Below are positions 28,489 to 36,392 of a DNA stretch of 41,395 nucleotides, in pieces. The stretch comes from Acidobacteriota bacterium (GTDB taxonomy: Bacteria; Acidobacteriota; Terriglobia; Bryobacterales; Bryobacteraceae): assembly GCA_017304135.1 (NCBI GenBank), contig JAFLBB010000037.1, forward strand, positions 1 to 41,395. Reading direction: 5' to 3'. The position numbers were made by a program, and so were the translations under genes. Numbering within the stretch: position 1 is the stretch's first letter; each line of letters starts with the position of its first letter. Below the pieces are notes generated by a model. That model was not told where the DNA came from. It made no database searches and was given only the letters and a program-made list of their open reading frames with translations.

Positions 28489-29187
28489 TTACATCGCCTC
28501 GTTGATCTCTGTAAGCGACACCGTGCGGTGAAACATCGGCATCAAGCTCTGGTCATGGCTGACGAAAATCAAGGTGGAGTTCGCTTCGCGGCATTCCTGG
28601 AAGAGCAGTTCGACAAACCGCTCGCGGTGATCAAAGTCCAATGACGAGGTCGGCTCGTCCGCAATCACCAGTTCCGGCGTTCCCATCAGGGAGCGCGCCG
28701 CCGCAACCCTCTGTTGCTGCCCCACGCTCAGCCGCGACACATTCTCCCCCAACAGCGACCCCATTCCCAAATGCGTGGCGATGCGGCCCGCCGCTTCCTC
28801 CATGGGTGTTCCGTTCAACCGCCGCCGCCGCTCCGCGTTCAACCGGCACGGCAGCGTGATATTGTCTCGAACGCTCAGGTAAGGAATGAGATTGAACAGT
28901 TGGAAGATGTAGCCGATGTGCGAGGCGCGAAAGGCGTCGCGGCCCGAGGGCTTCATCGCCGTCAGGTCCTGCCCCAGAATCGACACCCGCCCCGATGTGG
29001 CCCGCAGCACGCCGGCCAGCAGCCCTAGCAGGGTCGTCTTGCCGCTGCCCGATGGCCCGAAAATAAACACGTGTTCGCCCGCTTCCACACGCAAGCCGCC
29101 GATGCGCACAATCTCCGGCCCGCCCCTGTAAGAGAACCGCGCATCTTCCATCTCAATCGCCCATCCCCGCCCCGCCGCCGGTGTCAT
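28489..29187 (-). CDS. LolD-like ABC transporter ATP-binding protein of the ZrgA cluster
   Basis: A 232-residue ATPase partner of the FtsX-like permease. Motifs are complete: Walker A GPSGSGKTT (44-52), Q-loop YIFQ (Q96), signature LSVGQQQRVAAARSL (153-167), Walker B LVIADEPTSSLD (173-184) and switch histidine in VSHD (211). In the signature the usual LSGGQ reads LSVGQ. The first 12 residues (MTPAAGRGWAIE) are a short extension before the core. Its start codon overlaps the stop of the DUF2796 gene by four bases (29184-29187), so the two are translationally coupled. This supports a functional link between the His-rich periplasmic protein and the ABC module. Confidence 0.93.
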   Translation of the reverse strand: MTPAAGRGWAIEMEDARFSYRGGPEIVRIGGLRVEAGEHVFIFGPSGSGKTTLLGLLAGVLRATSGRVSILGQDLTAMKPSGRDAFRASHIGYIFQLFNLIPYLSVRDNITLPCRLNAERRRRLNGTPMEEAAGRIATHLGMGSLLGENVSRLSVGQQQRVAAARSLMGTPELVIADEPTSSLDFDHRERFVELLFQECREANSTLIFVSHDQSLMPMFHRTVSLTEINEAM

Positions 29188-29702
29188 CGCGTGAGTACGA
29201 TCGTGCCCCGATCGCCTCGAACCCCCAGCCCCGCCTGCTGCGCCCCATTCAATACCTGCACCTGCACCCGCTCAATGCGCGGAAACATGCGCGACACCCC
29301 AAACCGTAGTCTGCTGCCCCCCGGCGCCTGCGCACACGCTACTGTGTACTCCGCCTTCACCTCGGCGTGCTCCTCGCCCGCTTCGCGCACCACCTCCACA
29401 CTCTTGGCCTCCCACCGGCATCCGCGCCCCGCGTCAAACTGCACCATCTCCCCGCCCTTCGTCCTGACCGTCGCCAGCGCCGCCTCCACCTGCTTCTTTT
29501 GCGCCGCCGTTCGCGCCGCATGCTCAAACCCAAACACGCCCTCCGCGGGAGCCTCGAACTCCACAATCCCCGTTGTGCCCTCGATCACAATGTTGATCGC
29601 CGCCGCGCCATGCTCATGCGCCGCGTGGCCCCGGTGAGCCCTCTTACCCTGCGCCGCCGCCAGCGGCGCAAGCCCGATCAGAAGCGCCAAAACCAATTGC
29701 AT
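29184..29702 (-). CDS. ZrgA-family (DUF2796) periplasmic zinc-uptake protein
   Basis: A 172-residue secreted protein. A signal peptide (MQLVLALLIGLAPLAAAQG) is followed by the His-rich motif HRGHAAHEHGAA (about residues 23-34). The DUF2796 core comes next: INIVIEGTTGIVEFEAPAE then GFEHAARTAAQKK. DUF2796 is the ZrgA family, described as a zinc-uptake component encoded with an ABC module in Vibrio; the clustered histidines suit zinc binding. The gene sits 3 bases after a DUF3299 gene and overlaps the ATPase gene, so it is embedded in one operon. The family assignment is firm, but the metal is inferred. No Zur-like site is visible upstream. Confidence 0.85.
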   Translation of the reverse strand: MQLVLALLIGLAPLAAAQGKRAHRGHAAHEHGAAAINIVIEGTTGIVEFEAPAEGVFGFEHAARTAAQKKQVEAALATVRTKGGEMVQFDAGRGCRWEAKSVEVVREAGEEHAEVKAEYTVACAQAPGGSRLRFGVSRMFPRIERVQVQVLNGAQQAGLGVRGDRGTIVLTR

Positions 29703-29705
29703 GCT

Positions 29706-30140
29706 CTAGTCCTTATACGGCTCCACCAGCCGCCCCGCCATCTGGTACGACACATCGCCATAGGGGCTACTCACCGTCACCACTTCAAACTTTCCCTGCA
29801 CCCACACCGGATCCCAGAAGCTCAGCTTGATCTTCCGCGCGTTCTCCATCTTCACGTGCACAATCTGGTTCGGTGGTGGTGGTGGCGTATGCACGCAGGC
29901 GCCGGCATTCGGAACCAACAGGAACTCCGACACCATCTCGTCGTCATCCTCAAACGGAATCATGAATCCGGGCACTCGCGCCGTCTGCCGGTTCGCCTTC
30001 GCCAACTCCGGCGTCTGCTCCCCGGTCCGGTAGTTCAGCCCGCGCAGCGTCCGCCAGTTGAGCGTGTGAACCGTCGCCGCCGGGTCGGCCGCCCATGCAA
30101 GCGCCGTCAGGATCACGCTCAGACACACAACCGCTCTCAT
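29706..30140 (-). CDS. DUF3299 secreted protein, first gene of the ZrgA operon
   Basis: A 144-residue exported protein. The start at 30140 gives a good signal peptide (MRAVVCLSVILTALAWA). An ATG at 30161 would add seven residues and cannot be excluded, because the AGGA just before 30140 is too close to be an ideal ribosome binding site. The DUF3299 domain shows WRTLRGLNYRTG, PGFMIPFEDDDE and EFLLVPNAGACVHTPPPPPNQ, then SPYGDVSYQMAG near the end. It is first in the compact minus-strand run DUF3299-DUF2796-ATPase-permease-DUF3299-DUF3299, with only short gaps or overlaps throughout. Function unknown; probably periplasmic. Confidence 0.85.
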   Translation of the reverse strand: MRAVVCLSVILTALAWAADPAATVHTLNWRTLRGLNYRTGEQTPELAKANRQTARVPGFMIPFEDDDEMVSEFLLVPNAGACVHTPPPPPNQIVHVKMENARKIKLSFWDPVWVQGKFEVVTVSSPYGDVSYQMAGRLVEPYKD

Positions 30141-30294
30141 TCCTAACTGGATACACCCCATGGCCGCGTTGTGCGCCGAATTTCTGATAGGCGGCCCGAT
30201 TTGTCCGGTAAGCGGACTTTTCCCGTTCGCCCACGCTACTCCAGCGCCGCTGCGTTCTTGCCGTCGATGGCGGCGTCAGCCCATACGAGCGCGG

Positions 30295-30751
30295 CTACGC
30301 GATCGGAGTGCCGCCGTGCTCATGCAGTGAATCGACCAACCCCACCGTCTCAGCCACCGGGTGGAACCGGCGCTCCCCGGCCACGCTCCGCGCCAGCAAC
30401 TCCCGGTCCGCCACCCCGCGGAAGGCTGGATCGCAGAAGGCGAACGAGGCCTTCATCTCCCGCATCAAGTCCTCCTTGCCTCTCGCGGCCGCCAGAGCTC
30501 CTGCCCCGGCGCCGCCGCCCCCGCAGCTTCGCGCACGAGGCGTAGTTCATCTCCGCCTGTGCCTCATCCACTCCCCATACGGCTGCGAAACCGGCGTCAC
30601 TTTGTACGCAAAGCTTCCTTACCGGCATCATCTCGCCCGTCGCCGCCAGCTACATGCGCATCGTCTGGTAGCTTTCCCGCAACGTCTGCGCCAGCGGTTC
30701 AGCCGCCGGCAGTTGGCCGGCAAACAGAAACAGCAAGGTCATCCTGAGCAT
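30295..30751 (-). pseudogene. Decayed DinB-family gene with signal peptide
   Basis: A broken gene for a secreted DinB-family protein (putative metal-dependent four-helix bundle). The ATG at 30751 opens a signal peptide (MLRMTLLFLFAGQLPAAEP) followed by LAQTLRESYQTMRM. A TAG then interrupts at codon 34. The same frame resumes with LAATGEMMP. After a shift, AYKVTPVSQPYGEWMRH matches the family's Y.fKPTPevrpYGEw region. Next come EMNYASCAKL and, in yet another frame, LMREMKASFAFCDPAF and VGLVDSLHEHGG, the family's C-terminal helix. At least two or three frameshifts plus the stop make it non-functional. It separates the upstream DUF3299 gene from the ZrgA operon. Boundaries are approximate. Confidence 0.75.
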
Positions 30752-30852
30752 CCTCACACTCTATGGACGCCGCCCTCGTCCGGCAAGAAAAACCCGCCGG
30801 TGGACTGCCCTTTTCGCCAGGCGGCGCAACGACACGCTCTCCCCTCTCCTGT

Positions 30853-31359
30853 CTACTCCAGAAAAGGCTCCAGGTGCGACCCCACCATCTGGTACGCCAC
30901 CGGCCCGTAGACGCCCTCATGTCGGTCGATCCGCAGCACACCGTGCACCCACACCGCGCCCATCGCCACCCGCACCGCGCGCCCTGCGCTCATCCTGACC
31001 AGCACCATCTGGTTCGGCGGAGGCGGCGGTGTATGCACGCACGCCCCGAAATACGGAACCAGCAGAAACTCCCCCGCCACCCCCGCCTCGTCTTCCAGCG
31101 GGACGATATATCCCGGCAGGGCTACCAGCCGCCCATCCATGCGCCGTAAATCGGCTGTCGCCGCGCCCGTCGCCGGGTGCAACCCGCGCAGCAGCTTCCA
31201 ATCGATCCGCGGAGTCCGCGTGGAAGCCTTCGCGACGACTTCGCTGTCTGCATCCTGTGCCACCGCCAGATAGGTGTCCGGCCGGGCTTGTGTCAACTCC
31301 CGGTTCACCACGTACACCAGTGTCGTGAGCATCCCGACCACGCATACGAAGTGGACCAT
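30853..31359 (-). CDS. DUF3299 membrane-anchored or secreted protein
   Basis: A 168-residue DUF3299 protein. The start at 31359 gives a hydrophobic N-terminus (MVHFVCVVGMLTTLVYVVN) that lacks an obvious cleavage site and may stay as an anchor. The frame is open 55 codons further upstream, but that part is Arg/Gly/Ala-rich and not family-like. The domain shows WKLLRGLHPATG, PGYIVPLEDEAG and EFLLVPYFGACVHTPPPPPNQ, then EGVYGPVAYQMVG. It is separated from the other three DUF3299 genes by the DinB pseudogene and is divergent from the Oar-like receptor at 31659, sharing a 300-base upstream region. Role unknown. Confidence 0.84.
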   Translation of the reverse strand: MVHFVCVVGMLTTLVYVVNRELTQARPDTYLAVAQDADSEVVAKASTRTPRIDWKLLRGLHPATGAATADLRRMDGRLVALPGYIVPLEDEAGVAGEFLLVPYFGACVHTPPPPPNQMVLVRMSAGRAVRVAMGAVWVHGVLRIDRHEGVYGPVAYQMVGSHLEPFLE

Positions 31360-31658
31360 CCGCACGCCGCCAGTATCGTCGCCGCCCCGCTCCGCTCCAA
31401 AGGCTTCCCCGGACACGGACGCTTTCCCCCTCTCAATGGCCTGATTCCACTGGTGAACGGCGTCGCCTCTTCTCCCGGCCCTCGCCCTCGCCGCACGGCC
31501 CCGATCGCCCGTTGTGCCGAACACGGCTCCGCCCGCCCCAAGCGGCCCGCCGCCCGCCGCCGCTTGTTGGTTCCCGCCACCCTCTCACGGGCGCTCTCAG
31601 TCCCGACACTGCCTTACGTTAGGTCCAGCGCCATCTGCTGCCCCATCCTCGAGGAACC
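31360..31658. other. Divergent intergenic region (DUF3299 / Oar-like receptor)
   Basis: This region of 299 bases must contain promoters for both the leftward DUF3299 gene and the rightward receptor-importer operon. Its only notable element is an imperfect 12-base palindrome at 31612-31623. A GAGGA (31651-31655) lies 3 bases before the receptor ATG. I see no riboswitch and no coding remnant. Confidence 0.4.
31612..31623. promoter_or_regulatory. Imperfect palindrome, possible operator
   Basis: CCTTACGTTAGG is a 12-base near-palindrome (CCT/AGG arms and an ACGT core, with one mismatched pair of T residues) 35 bases upstream of the receptor start in otherwise GC-rich DNA. Its position between divergent metal-related genes fits an operator, but it matches no Fur or Zur consensus I know. 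Confidence 0.2.
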
Positions 31659-34600
31659 ATGCGCGCCTGCCTTTTCACACTGCTCCTCGTAACCGCCGCG
31701 GCACACGCCCAAACGGCAATTCACGGTTCCCTCTCCGGCCTCGTGCTCGATCCCACCGGCTCGACGGTTGCCGCCGTCAAGCTCACCCTTCGCGCCGCCG
31801 ATACCGGGGGCGAATGGAACGCCTCGACCGCCTCCGATGGCGCGTATCAGTTTCCCCGCCTGGCCCCTGGCGCCTACTCGCTGCTCGCCGAAAAAGAGGG
31901 CTTCCGCCGCCATGAGCAACACGGACTGAGGATCTCCGTCAACCAGAACGCCACCGTCAGTATCCCGCTCCTGGTCGGCGAGGTCGCTTCCACCCTCACC
32001 GTCTCCGCCGACGCCGCCATCGTCCAGTCCCGCGATTCCTCCGTCTCCCTGCTCATCGATGAGGCCCGCATCAAGGACCTCCCCCTCAACTCGCGCGACT
32101 TCCAGAAACTTCTCTTCCTCGCCCCCGGCATCGGTAACCAGCGCTCCAACAACGGCGCTTCCAACAACTCCACCGCCGGCGCTCGCGACCTCGCCAACAA
32201 CTACACCGTCGACGGCGTAACGGTCAACGACGAACGCCAAACCGCCGGCATCGCTCCGGGCACCTCCGGCCACGGCGGCCTCCGCCAGCCCAATGCCATC
32301 TCCACGGAAGCCGTGCAGGAGTTCCGCGTCATCACCACCAATGCCGACGCCACCTTCGGCCGCGGCTCAGGTGCTCAAGTGAACGTCATCACCAAGAGCG
32401 GCACCAACAACTGGCACGGCTCGGCCTACGAGTACCTGCGCAATTCCGCACTTGACGCCCGCGACTTCTTCAACGCCGGCCCCTTCTTCGACTCCCAGGG
32501 CCGCGCCAAGGTTCCCCCGTTCCGCCAGAACCTCTTCGGCGCCACCCTCGGCGGTCCTATCCGGAAGAGCCGCCACTTCGTCTTCGGCAACTACGAAGGC
32601 TTCCGCCAGCGCCTCGAGCAAACCACCACCTTCCAGTTGCCCAACGCCGATCTCGTCCGCCTCGTGCCCGGCGACCTCGGCCGCTTCTTCCGCGCTTACT
32701 ACTTCGACGGCAACGTCATCCCCCAGTCCGGCAACCCTCCCGGCGAGATACGCCCCCTCGCCGCCGCCGACCGTACTGCCGCCCTCAACGCCGGCTTTGC
32801 CCCAGCCCTGTTCGACGCCAACCTGGCCAACGGCGAAGCGGCCTCCGTCCTCTCGGTCCGCAACTCCCGCGGCGACTTCGACCAGGACTCCTTCCTCGTT
32901 CGCACCGACCACATCCTCAATCCGTTCACCAACCTCTCCCTCCGCTACGCCCACGCCAACGTGGCCCGATCCTCCTCTGCCGGCAACCTGCCCGGAACCC
33001 GCTCCCAGTCCCAGTTCCGCTTCCGCTCCTGGTCCTCCCAACTCACCCGCACCCTCGGCGCCAATCAAATTCTCGAACTGCGCGCCGGCATCCTGCGCGG
33101 CATCAATCAAATCGTCCTCGCCGACCCTATCTCGTCTCTTGCATCGCTCGGCGTTGATCCGCAAAGCGGCATCGGCTTCACCTTTAATGGCCTCGGCATC
33201 CGTCCACCTACCGTCGGACCCAACCCGAACTGGCTCGACAACCAGACCACTCCCCAGGTGTCGGCCATGCACACCTGGACCCGTGGCGGCCTCACCTTGC
33301 GCTCCGGTATCGACTTGCGCGCCATCAACGTCAACTTCGGCAACATGGGCTTCCGCACCCCCGGCTACACCTACTCCGGTGTTGTCGGCCCCAATGGCAT
33401 CCTCGGCGCCGCCCCCGGCGCGGCCGACACGCTCGCCCTCACCGCCAGCGCCACTGTCTTTGGCCTCAATGGAACACCCACCACGGCTCTGCGCGGCTGG
33501 CGCAGCAAACAGCAGGAGTACTTCACGCAGTCCGACTGGCGCCTCACGCCTCGCCTCACGCTCAACCTCGGCCTCCGCTACTCCTATTTCGGCGTCTACT
33601 CCGAGGTCAACGGCTCCTTTGCCAACCTCTACGCCACCAATGGCAACGACGCCGTTCCCGGTGTGAACCCCTTCCAGGTCGGCCGTACCGCCAATAACCT
33701 CTTCCCCATCGCCCCCGGCCGCGGTCTGTACAAGCCCGACCGCAACAACATCCAGCCCCGCGCCGGCTTCGCCTACGCGCTCGACCGCGCCGCCCGCACC
33801 GTCCTCCGCGGAGCCTATGGTCTCTACTACGACCGCGTCATCCAACTCGGCATGTCCAACATGACCAACAACGCGCCGTTTGCCTTTGAAGGCGCGGTCA
33901 ACAACGTGCCCCTCCGCCTCGGACAGGCGCCGCCCGTGAATCTCCGCATACCCGGCGTCTTTGGCATCGATCCGAGCCTGCGCAGCCCCGACACGCACCG
34001 CTTGAATTTCACCGTCGAACGCGCCCTCGGTTCCGATACCGTCGTCTCCGCCGCCTACGTCGGCTTGCGCGCCCGCGGGCTCTATCGCTACGTCGAACCA
34101 AACGCCGGTTCCAGCTTTCCCCAAAACCTCCGCCCCGATCAGCGCTTCGGCTGGCAGCGCATCTACGGCAACTATTCCTCCTCCGAGTACGATTCCATGC
34201 AACTGGTGGTCCGCCGCCGCTTCGCCCGCGGCTTCACCTTCACCGCCGCCTACACCCGCGCCCGCCAGTTTGACGACGCCTCCGCGGACGCCGAGTTCTC
34301 CTCCCGCGCCACGTTGATCAACCTCGGCGCCAGCCCCGCCGCCGGTATCCAGGGCGGTACGCGCTTCGCCGAACGCCCCATCAGCGCCGACTTCTCCCAC
34401 TCCGAACTGGAAGCGCCCCACAACTTCACCGGAAGCTTCCTCTGGGACCTCCCCTTTGCCCGCCGCAACCGCTTTGCCGGAGGCTGGCAGCTGGCTGGCG
34501 TCATCCTCTTGCGCAACGGCGCCACCTACAACGTCACAACCGGCGCCGACTACAACGACGACGGCTCCTTCGATGATCGCCCCGCCCTCGCCGGCGGCTC

Positions 34601-34955
34601 CCTGTCAGCCGTGCGCGGTTCCGGACTCGACAAAACGCAGCACCTTGTCCCCCAGTCGCAGGCCGCTGCCCTGCTCTCGGTCCCGGCCAACGTCACCAAC
34701 CCCTTCGTCGTCATCCCCCGCAACGCCTTCCGCGGGCCGGCGGTTCACAACTACGACATCTCCCTCATCAAGAACTTCGGACTCACCGAACAAGCCCGTC
34801 TGCGGCTGGAAATCAACATGTTCAACCTCTTCAACCGCACCCAACTGGGCCTACCCAACGGTACGCTTTCCAGCGCCTTCTTCGGACGCATCACCTCCAC
34901 CGTCGCCACCACCACGCCCCGCCAGGCGCAGTTCGGGGCCAAGTTGACTTTCTAA
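31659..34955 (+). CDS. Oar-like TonB-dependent outer-membrane receptor with N-terminal CarboxypepD_reg-like domain
   Basis: A 1098-residue receptor heading the importer operon. It has a signal peptide (MRACLFTLLLVTAAAHAQ), then the carboxypeptidase-regulatory-like domain starting AIHGSLSGLVLDPTGS. Next are the plug-like block DLPLNSRDFQKLLFLAPGIG and FGRGSGAQVNVITKSGTNNWHG. The barrel ends TTTPRQAQFGAKLTF. A GAGGA three bases before the ATG supports the start. The genes that follow encode a relic receptor, a binding lipoprotein, a FecCD permease and an ATPase. That linkage suggests this Oar-like protein feeds a metal-chelate importer, in contrast to the general assumption of carbohydrate uptake. 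The ligand is not shown by sequence. Confidence 0.9.
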   Translation: MRACLFTLLLVTAAAHAQTAIHGSLSGLVLDPTGSTVAAVKLTLRAADTGGEWNASTASDGAYQFPRLAPGAYSLLAEKEGFRRHEQHGLRISVNQNATVSIPLLVGEVASTLTVSADAAIVQSRDSSVSLLIDEARIKDLPLNSRDFQKLLFLAPGIGNQRSNNGASNNSTAGARDLANNYTVDGVTVNDERQTAGIAPGTSGHGGLRQPNAISTEAVQEFRVITTNADATFGRGSGAQVNVITKSGTNNWHGSAYEYLRNSALDARDFFNAGPFFDSQGRAKVPPFRQNLFGATLGGPIRKSRHFVFGNYEGFRQRLEQTTTFQLPNADLVRLVPGDLGRFFRAYYFDGNVIPQSGNPPGEIRPLAAADRTAALNAGFAPALFDANLANGEAASVLSVRNSRGDFDQDSFLVRTDHILNPFTNLSLRYAHANVARSSSAGNLPGTRSQSQFRFRSWSSQLTRTLGANQILELRAGILRGINQIVLADPISSLASLGVDPQSGIGFTFNGLGIRPPTVGPNPNWLDNQTTPQVSAMHTWTRGGLTLRSGIDLRAINVNFGNMGFRTPGYTYSGVVGPNGILGAAPGAADTLALTASATVFGLNGTPTTALRGWRSKQQEYFTQSDWRLTPRLTLNLGLRYSYFGVYSEVNGSFANLYATNGNDAVPGVNPFQVGRTANNLFPIAPGRGLYKPDRNNIQPRAGFAYALDRAARTVLRGAYGLYYDRVIQLGMSNMTNNAPFAFEGAVNNVPLRLGQAPPVNLRIPGVFGIDPSLRSPDTHRLNFTVERALGSDTVVSAAYVGLRARGLYRYVEPNAGSSFPQNLRPDQRFGWQRIYGNYSSSEYDSMQLVVRRRFARGFTFTAAYTRARQFDDASADAEFSSRATLINLGASPAAGIQGGTRFAERPISADFSHSELEAPHNFTGSFLWDLPFARRNRFAGGWQLAGVILLRNGATYNVTTGADYNDDGSFDDRPALAGGSLSAVRGSGLDKTQHLVPQSQAAALLSVPANVTNPFVVIPRNAFRGPAVHNYDISLIKNFGLTEQARLRLEINMFNLFNRTQLGLPNGTLSSAFFGRITSTVATTTPRQAQFGAKLTF

Positions 34956-34964
34956 GGAACTCAC

Positions 34965-35114
34965 ATGAAGCACTCGCTCCCCCTCTTCCTCCTCGCCACC
35001 GCGCCGCTAGCGCCCCAGGTGAGCATCCAAGGTAGTCTCCGCGGCCGCATCACACACACGCTGCCCGGCTCCAACTCGCGTCGGATCCAGCTCGGCTTAA
35101 AATTCATCTTTTGA
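34965..35114 (+). pseudogene. 49-codon relic of an Oar-like receptor: signal peptide and N-terminus fused to C-terminus
   Basis: An intact 49-codon frame with AGGA (34955-34958) six bases before its ATG. The first half is a signal peptide plus the first strand of the carboxypeptidase-regulatory-like domain (APQVSIQGSLRGR). The second half is the last barrel strand (ITHTLPGSNSRRIQLGLKFIF, split here as ITHTLPGSN and RRIQLGLKFIF). The full receptor at 308 has GSLRGRL at its N-terminus and GRVTGTLAGSNPRQIQLGLK at its C-terminus, so this frame joins the two ends of such a gene. About 1,050 internal codons are missing, in frame. TGA overlaps the next ATG by one base (TGATG), so it may persist as a translational coupler for the binding protein. 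A small secreted peptide cannot be excluded. Confidence 0.75.
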
Positions 35115-36289
35115 TGCCCATCCTCTTCGTTCTGCTCGGCCTGCTCACCGCCTGCTCTCCGGCGCGGCTGAGCCGGCCGGCGGGCCCAGCCGCGGGAGCA
35201 TTTCTCGCCGGCCACGATTACTTCCCCGCCAAGGCCGAGGTCCGCCACGCCACTCAGTTCCGCGTTCGCTACCGCGGCCACTACAAAGTCGTCGACTTCG
35301 ATCCCACCGTGCCCACCCGCGAGCGCATCCAATACCTGCTCGTCCAACGCGGTGCCCCCGTGCCGCCCGGCTTTCCCGGCGCGCAGGTCATTCGCATCCC
35401 CATTACCCGCTACACCCACCTCCATCCCGCCTGGTATGGCCTCATCGAACGCTTCGGGCTCGTCGATCAACTCGTCGGCATCAGCTCCATCAACGGTGTC
35501 ACTGTGAAATCTGTTCTGGAACGATACGAAACCGGCCGCATACACGCTGCCGGCTCCGGGGCGCATTCCAATATCGAACTCGCCATCGGCCTGGAGCCCG
35601 AGGCCATCTTCTTGTTCTACTCCGCCTATCCCGAATACAACATCCATCCGAAACTCCGCGAACTTGGCGTCCCCGCCATACAACTCGCCGACCAGTTCGA
35701 ACCCACCCCTCTCGGCCGCGCCGAGTGGATCAAGTTCTTCTCCCTCTTCTTCAACCGCGAAGAGATCGCCAACCGCGAGTTCGACGCCATCGCCTCACGC
35801 TATGAGTCCCTCTCCCGCCGCGCTAACGCCGCCCAACCTCGCCCTCGCGTCATGGGGGGAGCGCCCTCCTCCGATAACTGGCTCCTCTTCGGCGGGCGCA
35901 ACTTCCAGGCCCGCCTCATCCACGACGCCGGAGCCGACTACTTCTGGCCCGGCGCCGACCACCACTCCCTCATTACTGCCAACTTCGAACTCGTCTTCGA
36001 CCGCTCCCTCGACACCTCCCACTGGCTCACCGCCTCCGGTATGTTCTACCCCTCCATCGACGGCCTCATCGCACGCGACCGCCGCCTCGCCTGGTTCCGC
36101 CCCGTCGCCGAACACCGCGTCTACGCCTTCGACCGCAACGCCGACCACCTCCGCCGCATCCCCTACTCCAACCAAAGCCTCGACAAGCCCGATGACCTAC
36201 TGGCCGACCTCGTCGCCGCCTTTCATCCCCAACTCCTCCCCCACCACCGCTACCAATTCCTGCGCGACGTCCGCGAAGCACACCGCTAA
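35114..36289 (+). CDS. Iron-complex/cobalamin-type ABC importer substrate-binding lipoprotein (first copy)
   Basis: A 391-residue lipoprotein of the FepB/BtuF-type binding-protein fold. The ATG at 35114 gives the lipobox LTAC (Cys14); the TTG just before it is an alternative start. The N-terminal lobe includes YKVVDFDPTVPTRERIQYLL and GLVDQLVGIS. The central part carries GAHSNIELAIGLEPEAIFLFYSAYP and the block EPTPLGRAEWIKF. The C-terminal lobe ends SNQSLDKPDDLLADLVAAFHP. The same blocks recur in the second copy at 38448. Its start overlaps the stop of the relic receptor frame. It would deliver a metal chelate or corrinoid to the permease encoded next. The ligand is not defined. Confidence 0.88.
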   Translation: MPILFVLLGLLTACSPARLSRPAGPAAGAFLAGHDYFPAKAEVRHATQFRVRYRGHYKVVDFDPTVPTRERIQYLLVQRGAPVPPGFPGAQVIRIPITRYTHLHPAWYGLIERFGLVDQLVGISSINGVTVKSVLERYETGRIHAAGSGAHSNIELAIGLEPEAIFLFYSAYPEYNIHPKLRELGVPAIQLADQFEPTPLGRAEWIKFFSLFFNREEIANREFDAIASRYESLSRRANAAQPRPRVMGGAPSSDNWLLFGGRNFQARLIHDAGADYFWPGADHHSLITANFELVFDRSLDTSHWLTASGMFYPSIDGLIARDRRLAWFRPVAEHRVYAFDRNADHLRRIPYSNQSLDKPDDLLADLVAAFHPQLLPHHRYQFLRDVREAHR

Positions 36290-36392
36290 TCCGGCTGTCA
36301 CCCCTTTCAGCCCTGTCGCCGCGCCTGCCCGTCCGCTGGCCGGCCATTCCTAGGAAATGCCCGCCCCGCCCTGTTACCCTTCCCTTCCGGCC

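Noticed and set aside
32367..34421. 684-codon open frame antisense to the Oar-like receptor
   Set aside because: It is Gly/Val/Glu/Ala-rich with no domain, and lies wholly opposite a clear receptor gene. GC-rich third positions create such frames.
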